Shown: piece after piece, positions 16,464-26,453 of the stretch
How positions within the stretch are numbered: position 1 is the stretch's first letter
How the letters are laid out: each line of letters starts with the position of its first letter
Assembly: GCA_947446975.1 (NCBI GenBank)
Contig: CANFHM010000014.1
Span: 1-46,202 of the forward strand
Source: Microthrixaceae bacterium
GTDB taxonomy: Bacteria > Actinomycetota > Acidimicrobiia > Acidimicrobiales > Acidimicrobilacustridaceae
Direction: 5' to 3'
DNA: 46,202 nt
Translations under genes and position numbers: made by a program
The notes under the pieces: generated by a model
Databases searched by the model: none
What the model saw: only the letters and a program-made list of their open reading frames with translations
What the model was told of the DNA's origin: nothing

Positions 16464-17273
16464 GTGACAGCCGCAATCGAGATCTGGACATATCGGAACC
16501 TCATCTACAACCTCGCGCAGCGTGAGCTGCGGGCCCGGTACAAGAAGAGCGTCCTCGGGTGGGCGTGGTCGCTCATCAACCCGGCGTCCACGCTGCTCAT
16601 CTTCAGCCTCGTGTTCGGGGTGTTCCTGAAGCAGATCCCGCCGGCCTTCGGCAACGGCGACACCGGCGTGTTCGCCCTCTACCTGTTCGCCGGTCTCGTG
16701 GTCTGGAACTTCTTCAACGCCACGATCAACGGGTCCATCACGGCGCTGCAGAACTCGGGCCAGCTGCTCAACAAGGTCTACTTCCCGGCATCGTGTCCGG
16801 CCATCGCCAACCTCATGACGGTGATCCTGCAGGGGGTCATCGAGGGGGGCATCCTCGCCGTCGTCATGGTGGTGCTCGGCAACGTCTCCGTCACGTTCCT
16901 GCTCTTCCCGTTCACGCTCCTGCTGCTGGCCCCGTTCGCCCTGGGGATCGGTCTGGCGGTGTCGATCTTCAACGTGTACCTGCGCGATGTCGGCTACCTG
17001 GTCTCCATCGGCATGAATCTGCTCTTCTACGCCACGCCGATCGTCTACCCGGTGACCTCCATCCCCGAGGAGAAGTGGGGTCTGCCGCTGCGGACGATCT
17101 TCTCGCTCAACCCGGTGGCTCAGTTCGTGGGCTGGTCCCGTGACGCCTTCTATCTGCTGCGCTGGCCGAGCCCGGCCAACGTGGCGGTCATGCTGGCGGT
17201 CTCCGTGGGCACGTTCCTCCTCGGCTGGAGCATCTTCTCCTGGCGCTCCAAGAACGTCACCGAGGAACTCTGA
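16464..17273 (+). CDS. wzm: ABC-2 type polysaccharide export permease
   Basis: A 269-residue membrane protein with about six hydrophobic helices and the ABC2_membrane pattern: an amphipathic N-terminus with RELRARYKKSVLGWAWSLINP, a signature of Wzm/TagG-type permeases, then hydrophobic segments at about 36-56, 66-86, 113-140, 144-171, 178-200 and 235-256. It would form the channel that exports an undecaprenyl-linked glycan with the Wzt ATPase encoded next. GTG 16464 is preceded by GAAGGGG. The stop TGA shares a base with the ATG of wzt. Related proteins export O-antigen, teichoic acid or galactan. Confidence 0.9.
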   Translation: MTAAIEIWTYRNLIYNLAQRELRARYKKSVLGWAWSLINPASTLLIFSLVFGVFLKQIPPAFGNGDTGVFALYLFAGLVVWNFFNATINGSITALQNSGQLLNKVYFPASCPAIANLMTVILQGVIEGGILAVVMVVLGNVSVTFLLFPFTLLLLAPFALGIGLAVSIFNVYLRDVGYLVSIGMNLLFYATPIVYPVTSIPEEKWGLPLRTIFSLNPVAQFVGWSRDAFYLLRWPSPANVAVMLAVSVGTFLLGWSIFSWRSKNVTEEL

Positions 17274-18535
17274 TGGCAGCCGAGAAACCGGCCATCCGGG
17301 TCGATCACGTCTCCAAGTCCTTCCGGCGCTACAAGGACCGCCCGGGTTCGCTGAAGGAGATGATCACCAAGTTCCGCATGGAGCGCTGGGAGAACTTCCT
17401 GGCCGTCGACGACGTCTCCCTGCAGGTCGAGCACGGTGAGGTCTACGGGCTGGTCGGGCACAACGGGTCGGGCAAGTCCACGCTCCTCAAGATGATGGCC
17501 AACATTCATCGCCCGACATCCGGCACCATCACCACCGACGGTCGCATCTCCGCCCTGCTCGAACTCGGCGCCGGCTTCCATCCCGATCTCACCGGTCGCG
17601 AGAACATCTACCTCAACGCCTCGATCCTCGGACTCCATCGGCGCGAGGTCGACCTCCTCCTCGACGACATCGTCGACTTCTCGGGCCTGAGCGACTTCAT
17701 CGATTCCCCGGTGCGTCACTACTCCAGCGGCATGTTCGTGCGTCTGGGCTTCGCCGTCGCCGTGCATGTCAATCCGCAGATCCTCATCGTCGACGAGATC
17801 ATCGCCGTGGGCGACGAGGAGTTCCAGCGTCGATGCTTCGAGCACCTCTACAAGCTCCGCAACAACGGCGTCACCATCGTCATGGTCACCCACAGCCTCG
17901 AGATCGTCCGCACGATGTGCGACCGTGCTGCGTGGCTCGATCACGGGAAGCTCATGGCCGAGGGTCGCTCGGTGGATGTCGTGCGCGAGTACCTCGCCCG
18001 GGTCAACGACGCCGAGTCCGAGCGTCAGTTCGAGCTGGATCGGGAGCGGGCTGCTGTCGAACAGGAGGCCCGCCTCCGGGAGAGTCCCGTCGGTGAACCG
18101 GCCGAACGTCTCGTGGCCCTCGGCGAGATCGAACTCATCGATCACAACGGTCGTGAGACCCGCTACCTCGAGACCCATCGCAGCGCCACCATCCGGGTGA
18201 ACTTCGAGTGCCGTCGACCAGTGCGGCGCCCCAAGTTCTCCTTCTCCATCGAGACCCAGGCCGGTGTGCTCGCCTCCAACCAGGGCACCACACCCGATCA
18301 CGGCGAGCAGCCGGAGTACAGCGGGTCCGGTTCGATCGACTTCGTGATGCCCGCGGTCGTCCTCGGCCCGGGGGAGTACAGCCTGTCGGTCGCCGTGCAC
18401 GATTCGGACGGCACCATGGTCGTCGACAAGCGCGAGCGGGTCATCACCTTCCGGGTGGGCACCGATCTCCCGTTCACCGGTGTCACCGATCTCCTCGGCA
18501 CATGGTCCGATCCGCGGTTCGGCGACCCCCGATGA
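17273..18535 (+). CDS. wzt: ABC transporter ATPase for polysaccharide export, with C-terminal extension
   Basis: A 420-residue protein. The ATPase domain (about 1-245) has the Walker A G-H-N-G-S-G-K-S-T (62-70, K68), a degenerate signature HYSSGM, Walker B I-L-I-V-D-E-I-I-A-V-G-D-E and the switch His in VTHS, as in TagH/Wzt-type exporters. Residues ~270-410 form an extra beta-rich domain resembling the Wzt C-terminal glycan-binding domain, which in O9a-type systems recognises the modified non-reducing end of the glycan. Here that makes a chain-end check plausible, and the methyltransferase at 9096 could be the capping enzyme, but neither is shown. It overlaps both neighbours. Confidence 0.9.
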   Translation: MAAEKPAIRVDHVSKSFRRYKDRPGSLKEMITKFRMERWENFLAVDDVSLQVEHGEVYGLVGHNGSGKSTLLKMMANIHRPTSGTITTDGRISALLELGAGFHPDLTGRENIYLNASILGLHRREVDLLLDDIVDFSGLSDFIDSPVRHYSSGMFVRLGFAVAVHVNPQILIVDEIIAVGDEEFQRRCFEHLYKLRNNGVTIVMVTHSLEIVRTMCDRAAWLDHGKLMAEGRSVDVVREYLARVNDAESERQFELDRERAAVEQEARLRESPVGEPAERLVALGEIELIDHNGRETRYLETHRSATIRVNFECRRPVRRPKFSFSIETQAGVLASNQGTTPDHGEQPEYSGSGSIDFVMPAVVLGPGEYSLSVAVHDSDGTMVVDKRERVITFRVGTDLPFTGVTDLLGTWSDPRFGDPR

Positions 18536-21500
18536 GCGACACAGATCCCACTGGTTCCCCCGGTGCCGCCGAGCGGATCGCCCGCGTGGTCGCACCCACC
18601 GATTCCACGGTGCGGGCGGTGCTGCGGGCCGGTCGGCAGCTGGCGCTCGACGGCCGTGAGTACGCGCCCCGCCTCCGCGAGATCTGGGACACCGCCTCGG
18701 ACCCCATCGACCATGAGCCGCACTACCGCTCGTGGCTCGACGCCCGTCGGGGCGATCACGAACTCTTCCTCGAGCGACTCGAACGCGGCGATCTCGACGA
18801 TCGTCAGGTGTCGGTGCAGCTGCTCGTGATGGTCCCCGATGCCGCAGCCGCCGATCGCCTCCCGGCAACGCTGGAATCCCTCGATCAGCAGTGGATCCCC
18901 GACTGGGATCTCACCGTGGTCACGTCGGTGGAGATCCCAGTCGCCACCGATCCGCGGGTGCAGGTCCGACAGTGCGGATCCGAGCGCTGTCTCTCCGAGA
19001 TCGCATCACTGATGCTCGACGGTGATCCGGCGGCCCATGTCGTGGTCCTGCTCGCTGGCGATCGTCTCGAACCGGACTTCCTCCATGAGCTGATCTCGCG
19101 GATCTGGGACACTCCCGAGGCCGCAGTGGTGCACTGGGACGACGATCTCGTCCGGGGCCGTCGCTCCTCGACCGACCCGCTCTTCCGCCCGTCCTGGTCG
19201 CCGGAGATGCTCTACAGCGCCAATCCGCTGGGCCGGTCGTTCTCGGTCCGACGCAGGGAGCTCATGGCGGTCGGCGGACTGGAAGCGGCCCTCGGAGATG
19301 CCGCATGGTGGGATCTCCTGCTCCGGCTCGATCTCGATGCCCAGCAGGTGGCCCGTATCCCCAAGGTGCTCGCGCATCTGCGACGGCGGCCCGAGGTGTC
19401 GGCCAGCGCGGGTGTCGAGCTCGTCGATGCTGCGCTCGCCCGTCGCGGCGAGGCGGGTCATGCCGTCGCCTCCGGTGGTGCCGTTCGGGTCCTCTGGGAG
19501 CTCCTCGACCCTCCGCATGTCACCGTCATCATCCCGACCCGCCACAACGTCGCGATGATGCGCAACTGTCTCCCCACCCTCGCCGCCACCGACTACCCGT
19601 CGTTCGATGTGCTCATCGTCGACAACGGCGGCCGCAGCGCCGAGGCGGAGCAGTGGTATGTCGAGAACTCCTGCGGGCTCGATCTCGAGGTCCTGTGGTG
19701 GGAGGAGGACTTCAACTACTCACGGGTCAACAACGTGGCCGCCGCTCGCTCCCGCGGTGAGGTCCTGCTCTTCCTGAACGACGACACCGAGGCCGTCGAC
19801 CCGGACTGGATGCGCGAGATGGTCTCCTGGGCGGTCCGCCCGGAGATCGGTCTCGTCGGTCTCCAGCTCACCGATGCCGACGGACGCATCCAGCATGGTG
19901 GTGTGGTCGTCGGGGTGGATCGATTCGCATCGCATCTCTTCGTCGGTCTCGAACCGCACACCTCGACGATCTTCGGGTCGACCGACTGGTACCGCGACGT
20001 CCTGTCGGTCACCGGTGCGTGCGTCGCGGTGCGCCGCAGCGTCTTCGAACAGATCGGTGGGTTCGACGAACGATTCGTGCTGTGCGGGAGCGATGTCGTG
20101 CTGGGCCTCGACACGAAGTTCCTCGGCCTGCGCAACCTCGTCACCCCGATGGTCAGGGTGAAGCATCTCGAGTCGGTCACCCGGGGCACGAGCGTCCCCT
20201 CGGGTGATTTCTTCGCCAGCTACTGGCGCTACCAGAAGTATCTGCGGGGCGGCGATCCCTACTTCTCACCCCAGCTGTCCAACCGCACCGGCGCTCCCGA
20301 GCTCGCCCGCCGCAACGAGATCCCCGCGGTCGAGGCGGTGGGGCCCATGCTCGGACGGAACTTCGCCCCGTTCCGCCAGACCTCCACCAGCCGGGAATCC
20401 GAACTGCTGGCCCGATCCTGTCGGGCTGATGACGACGTGGTCGATGCCGTGCGGGCGCGGCACGCCGCCGAAGCCGGCCGCTTCGAGGTCGGCAGCATCA
20501 ACTGGTACTTCCCGGACATCGACAGTCCGTTCTACGGGGGGATCAACACGGCGCTGCGGATCGCCGATCAGCTCCGCTCCACCCATGGGGTGATCAGCCG
20601 GTTCATCATCCAGGGGAACCCCAACCCCGAGTTCTTCCGCTCGGCGCTGGCGGCTGCGTTCCCCTCGCTGCTCGACAGTGAACTCCATTTCCTCACCGGG
20701 CCCGACGATCCGGCGCTGCAGGAGCTCCCCTTCGCCGATGTCTCGATCGCCACGCTGTGGGTCACCGCCTATTCGGTGGCGAGGGTCACCAACACGAGGC
20801 GCAAGTTCTACCTGATCCAGGATTTCGAGCCCTCGTTCTACCCGGCCGGCACCAACTACGCCCTGTGCGAGGAGAGCTACCTGCTCGGGCTCTACGGGCT
20901 GTGCAACACCCAGCGACTCCTCGACATCTACCAGCGCGACTACCGCGGCGTGGGCGGTGCCTTCATGCCGGCCGTGGACCACACCGTGTTCCACGCCCAC
21001 GGGCGTCGTCCCCTCGATCACGAGGGTCCCACCACGGTGTTCATGTACGCCCGTCCCGGGCACTGGCGCAACTGCTGGGAGATCGCCGAGCCGGCGCTGC
21101 TGGCGGTGAAGGCCCGGTTCGGGTCCGATGTCCGCATCGTCACCGCCGGTTCCTGGGCCACACCCGATGAGCTCGGTCAGGGGATCGAACATCTCGGCAT
21201 GCTCGACTACCGCGACACCGGTGAGCTCTATCGCCGTTGCGATGTCGGCATCGCCCTCACCCTGTCGGCCCATCCGTCCTATCTGCCGCTCGAGCTCATG
21301 GCCTGCGGCACGCCGGTCGTGGCCTTCGACAATCCTGCGGGGGACTGGATCCTTCGTCAGGGCCACAACTCCCTGCGCTGTCGGCGCACCGTCGATTCGC
21401 TGGCGGAGGCGGTCTCGTCCCTCGTCGCCGATCCCGGGCTGCGGTTCCGGCTCGGTGCTGCTGCTGTCGACACGATCGCTGATCGGTTCGCCGACTGGAC

Positions 21501-21582
21501 CACCGCACTCGCCGGCGTCCACGACATCCTCTCCGATCCGGAGGGCTGGGTCGGGCCGGTCGCGGGTGCCGAGTTCCCCTGA
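18532..21582 (+). CDS. three-module glycosyltransferase (GT2-GT2-GT4, WsaF-like C-terminus)
   Basis: A 1016-residue protein. Residues ~90-300 resemble a GT2 module with an H-W-D-D-D-L metal-type motif near 202-207. A second GT2 module begins at about 328 (VTVIIPTRHN), with LFLNDDTEAVDPDW near 412-425 and GRIQHGGVVVG, a pair of modules typical of polyfunctional O-antigen transferases. From about 655 (INWYFPDIDSPFYGG) it continues as a GT4 module like the rhamnosyltransferase WsaF, with FIIQG, FYLIQDFEPSFY and a C-lobe ending LPLELMACGTPVVAFDNPAG. ATG 18532 overlaps the wzt stop. Coupled to the exporter, it may extend the glycan by several linkages. Whether all three modules are active is not known. 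Confidence 0.85.
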   Translation: MSDTDPTGSPGAAERIARVVAPTDSTVRAVLRAGRQLALDGREYAPRLREIWDTASDPIDHEPHYRSWLDARRGDHELFLERLERGDLDDRQVSVQLLVMVPDAAAADRLPATLESLDQQWIPDWDLTVVTSVEIPVATDPRVQVRQCGSERCLSEIASLMLDGDPAAHVVVLLAGDRLEPDFLHELISRIWDTPEAAVVHWDDDLVRGRRSSTDPLFRPSWSPEMLYSANPLGRSFSVRRRELMAVGGLEAALGDAAWWDLLLRLDLDAQQVARIPKVLAHLRRRPEVSASAGVELVDAALARRGEAGHAVASGGAVRVLWELLDPPHVTVIIPTRHNVAMMRNCLPTLAATDYPSFDVLIVDNGGRSAEAEQWYVENSCGLDLEVLWWEEDFNYSRVNNVAAARSRGEVLLFLNDDTEAVDPDWMREMVSWAVRPEIGLVGLQLTDADGRIQHGGVVVGVDRFASHLFVGLEPHTSTIFGSTDWYRDVLSVTGACVAVRRSVFEQIGGFDERFVLCGSDVVLGLDTKFLGLRNLVTPMVRVKHLESVTRGTSVPSGDFFASYWRYQKYLRGGDPYFSPQLSNRTGAPELARRNEIPAVEAVGPMLGRNFAPFRQTSTSRESELLARSCRADDDVVDAVRARHAAEAGRFEVGSINWYFPDIDSPFYGGINTALRIADQLRSTHGVISRFIIQGNPNPEFFRSALAAAFPSLLDSELHFLTGPDDPALQELPFADVSIATLWVTAYSVARVTNTRRKFYLIQDFEPSFYPAGTNYALCEESYLLGLYGLCNTQRLLDIYQRDYRGVGGAFMPAVDHTVFHAHGRRPLDHEGPTTVFMYARPGHWRNCWEIAEPALLAVKARFGSDVRIVTAGSWATPDELGQGIEHLGMLDYRDTGELYRRCDVGIALTLSAHPSYLPLELMACGTPVVAFDNPAGDWILRQGHNSLRCRRTVDSLAEAVSSLVADPGLRFRLGAAAVDTIADRFADWTTALAGVHDILSDPEGWVGPVAGAEFP

Positions 21583-21597
21583 ACCCCGAGTCGGTCG

Positions 21598-21618
21598 GCG
21601 GGCTCGGACGTGCCCCGC
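21598..21618. terminator. weak hairpin between the three-module GT and meaB
   Basis: GCGGGC (21598-21603) can pair with GCCCCGC (21612-21618) with one bulged C over an 8-nt loop, between convergent genes. Confidence 0.3.
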
Positions 21619-21621
21619 TGA

Positions 21622-22613
21622 TCAGCTGGTGGTTCCGGTGAACCGATCGAGGAGCTGACGGGCGGCACGGGTCGGGGTGCGGGTGCCGGTGGCCACCGCC
21701 GCCTCGGCGTCATGGAGCAGCTCGGCGACGGCGGGGTCGGCCCGGAACCGATCGAGGAGCGTGTCGCTGATCTCGCTCCAGAGCCATGCGGTGGCCTGCT
21801 GGGCACGGGCAGTGCGCAGCTCGCCGGACTGTTCGAGTGCCTCGGTGAACCGCTCCACCGCCTCCCAGATCTCGACGATGCCGGTGCTGCCGAGCGCCGA
21901 GCAGGACATCACCTCGGTGGCCCAGGCCTGCCATTTCGGTCGCAGGAGATGCACCGCGCCGGCGTAGTCGGCCCGGGTGCGCCCGGCGGCGGCGGCGAGA
22001 TCACCATCGGCCTTGTTCACGACGACGAGATCCGCCAGTTCCATGATCCCGCGCTTGATCCCCTGCAGTTCGTCGCCGCCGGCGGGGGAGACCAGCAGGG
22101 TGAACATGTCGACCATGTCGGCGACCGCCACCTCGGACTGGCCCACGCCGATGGTCTCGATGATCACGACGTCGAAACCGGCGGCCTCACACAGGAGCAT
22201 GGCCTCACGGGTGCGACGGGCGACCCCGCCGAGATGACCGCTGCCCGGTGAGGGTCGGATGAAGACCTCACTGCGATGGGAGAGGTCGGCCATACGGGTC
22301 TTGTCGCCGAGGATCGATCCGCCGGTGCGACGGCTGGAGGGATCGACGGCCAGCACCGCGAGCCGGTGCCCCTGATCGACCACATGGAGCCCGAAGGCTT
22401 CGATGAAGGTGGACTTGCCGACACCGGGAGGACCGGAGATCCCGATCCGGATGCCTGCGCCCGTGCGATCGAGGATCGCCTCGAGCACCTCGTCGGCCAT
22501 CTCGCGATGATCGGCACGCGTGGATTCGGCGAGCGTGATGGCCCGGGCCAGTGACCGACGATCACCGGCCCGGATCCCCTCGATGAGGGCTCCGGCGGTG
22601 TCGACGGTGCGGG

Positions 22614-22617
<4 letters not shown>
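21622..22617 (-). CDS. meaB: MeaB-type GTPase chaperone of methylmalonyl-CoA mutase
   Basis: A 331-residue G3E-family GTPase. It has the P-loop G-P-P-G-V-G-K-S-T (K68), L-A-V-D-P-S-S as the next switch region, [12 protein letters not shown] and V-V-N-K-A-D for guanine recognition. MeaB proteins load adenosylcobalamin into the mutase and protect it from inactivation. GTG 22617 overlaps the mutase stop (GTGA), so the two are coupled. An upstream in-frame start would run into the mutase and is rejected. The product is cytoplasmic. The ArgK name applied to relatives reflects an older misassignment. Confidence 0.9.
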
Positions 22618-24767
<2,150 letters not shown>

Positions 24768-24773
24768 CCGAAC

Positions 24774-24806
24774 AGACTAAGAGCGGGACCCCCCGGGTGT
24801 CATGCT
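24774..24806. promoter_or_regulatory. divergent -10 boxes between the mutase and fetA-like genes
   Basis: Minus TAGTCT (24779-24774) lies 6 nt before GTG 24767. Plus CATGCT (24801-24806), an imperfect match, lies 6 nt before ATG 24813. Both genes look leaderless. Confidence 0.5.
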
Positions 24807-24812
24807 GACGAC

Positions 24813-25553
24813 ATGTCCCTCTCCGCGCACCGCCCGCTGCTTCGATTCGAGTCCGTCTCGGTGGTGGCCGGATCAGGTGCGGCGCTGCTGGTCGATGTCG
24901 ACGCCGAGGTGGTCGCCGGGATGATCACGGTGGTGGCCGGCCCCTCCGGCGCCGGCAAGTCCACCCTGCTGCGTCTCGGCGATCGGCTCGACATCCCGAC
25001 GGGCGGGCGGGTCCTGTTCGAGGGCATCGACATCACGGAGATGGACCCCTGTGCACTGCGGCGCACCATCGGCATGGTGTTCCAGCGGCCCGTGCTGTTC
25101 GCCGGTTCGGTGGCCGACAACCTGCGAGTGGCCGACCCTCATGCATCCGCCGAACGGCTGGAGTCCGCGCTCGAACAGGTCGGGCTCGACGGGTCCCTGC
25201 TCGGCCGCATCGGCGACGACCTCTCGGGAGGGGAGGCTCAGCGGGTCTGCATCGCCCGCACCCTCCTCACCGATCCGAAGGTGGTGCTGATGGACGAGCC
25301 CACCTCCTCGCTGGATCCGGCGAACCGGCGGGCCATCGAATCGTTGGCCCGCGAGCTGGCCGATCGCGGTCTCGGGATCATGTGGGTCAGCCACGATCAC
25401 GATCAGGTGGCCCGGCTGGCGGATCGACTCGTGGTGCTGCGCGATGGTCGTCGGGTGGGGGAGGCCGAGGCGGGCGCCTATCTCGACGATGTCGGCGCTC
25501 TGGAGAGCGACGGGGATGGATCCCACGAGGATCCGCCGGGGGATCTCCCATGA
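24813..25553 (+). CDS. fetA: FetA-like ABC transporter ATPase
   Basis: A 246-residue single ATPase domain: Walker A G-P-S-G-A-G-K-S-T (K49), signature L-S-G-G-E-A-Q-R, Walker B V-V-L-M-D-E-P-T-S-S-L-D-P and the switch His in VSHDHDQ. Domain size matches FetA/YbbL. The clearest evidence is the neighbour: the FetB/YbbM-like permease gene overlaps by 4 nt. In E. coli FetAB exports iron and raises resistance to peroxide stress; the substrate here is inferred. Upstream in-frame sequence to 23694 is antisense to the mutase and not used. An alternative is a phosphate-type ATPase, less likely because no Pst genes are nearby. Confidence 0.8.
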   Translation: MSLSAHRPLLRFESVSVVAGSGAALLVDVDAEVVAGMITVVAGPSGAGKSTLLRLGDRLDIPTGGRVLFEGIDITEMDPCALRRTIGMVFQRPVLFAGSVADNLRVADPHASAERLESALEQVGLDGSLLGRIGDDLSGGEAQRVCIARTLLTDPKVVLMDEPTSSLDPANRRAIESLARELADRGLGIMWVSHDHDQVARLADRLVVLRDGRRVGEAEAGAYLDDVGALESDGDGSHEDPPGDLP

Positions 25554-26338
25554 ACTCCACCCACATCGGATGGGCCGGCCTCGCCGGATCGTTCACGCTC
25601 ATCGTGATCGCCATGGCGTTGTCGGTCTGGCAGCGCCTGCGACTCTCCCGCTCGATCGCGTGGGCGGCGGCCCGAGCGGCGGCCCAGCTGCTCGCCGTGG
25701 GCTGGGCGCTGCGCCTCGTCCTCGATCCCGACGCCTCGGTGCTGTGGGCCTGGGCGTGGGTCGTCGTGATGGTGGTGTTCGCCGGTGCGACGCTGCGACA
25801 GCGGGCCCCCGAGGTGCCCGGCATCTGGTGGCTCGGCACGCTCTCGATGGCCACCGTGATCCTCGTGAGTCTGTCGGTGATCTTCGGGTTCGGCGTGTTC
25901 CCGATCGAGGGGCGCACGATCGTGCCGCTGGCCGGGATGATGATCGGGAACTCCATGACCTCCTGTGTGCTGGTGGGTCGGCGCATCGTGGCCGAGTTCA
26001 GCGAGCGCCGGGACGAGATCGAGGCCCGTCTGGCGCTCGGACAGACCTGGCGCGATGCCGCCCGGCCGTACACCGGGGCGGCGTTGCGCACTGCGCTCGT
26101 CCCGCAGATCGAGACCACCAAGGCGGTCGGGCTGGTGTTCCTCCCCGGGGCCATGACCGGACTCGTGCTGGCCGGGGTCGACGCGCTCGACGCCGTCACG
26201 ATCCAGCTGGCGCTGATGTACCTGGTGCTCGGCTCGGTGGCCACGAGCGTCACCGTCATCGGACTCGGGCTCACCCGGCAGCTGTTCACCCCGGACCACC
26301 GGCTCCGCCGTCTCGACCGCCCGGCGACGAGCAGCTGA
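25550..26338 (+). CDS. fetB: FetB-like (YbbM/UPF0014) ABC permease
   Basis: A 262-residue membrane protein with about six to seven helices and the UPF0014 hallmark region: AAARAAAQLLAVGWAL early, PLAGMMIGNSM in the middle, ALVPQIETTKAVGLVFLPGAMTGL later and a final IQLALMYLVLGSV segment. Only FetB-type proteins carry this set of motifs, so the assignment is firm. Its ATG 25550 overlaps the fetA-like stop. Metal export is known for the E. coli pair. It ends in a region of short tandem repeats (26337-26390). Confidence 0.9.
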   Translation: MNSTHIGWAGLAGSFTLIVIAMALSVWQRLRLSRSIAWAAARAAAQLLAVGWALRLVLDPDASVLWAWAWVVVMVVFAGATLRQRAPEVPGIWWLGTLSMATVILVSLSVIFGFGVFPIEGRTIVPLAGMMIGNSMTSCVLVGRRIVAEFSERRDEIEARLALGQTWRDAARPYTGAALRTALVPQIETTKAVGLVFLPGAMTGLVLAGVDALDAVTIQLALMYLVLGSVATSVTVIGLGLTRQLFTPDHRLRRLDRPATSS

Positions 26339-26390
26339 TGATGAGCAACAGTCGATGATGAGCAACAGTCGATGATGAACAGTCGATGAC
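26337..26390. repeat. short tandem repeat at the fetB stop codon
   Basis: The 17-nt unit GATGATGAGCAACAGTC occurs at 26337-26353 and again, exactly, at 26354-26370. A shortened 14-nt copy follows (26371-26384), then the first bases of a fourth. The first copy begins inside the fetB stop. Confidence 0.85.
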
Positions 26391-26439
26391 GATGCCAGTC
26401 TGAGGCGGCCGGGCCGGATCCGCACCGATGCACGGCCGG

Positions 26440-26445
26440 TAGCCT
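26440..26445 (+). promoter_or_regulatory. -10 box (TAGCCT) for lpdA, leaderless
   Basis: TAGCCT ends 8 nt before ATG 26454, with no ribosome site. Confidence 0.58.
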
Positions 26446-26453
26446 GTCGCTCC

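Noticed and set aside
24768-24812. Cobalamin riboswitch before the methylmalonyl-CoA mutase gene
   Set aside because: There is almost no leader: the -10 box is 6 nt from the start codon.
26337-26390. Short direct repeats as a CRISPR array
   Set aside because: Units are 17 bp, directly adjacent with no spacers, and no cas genes are present.
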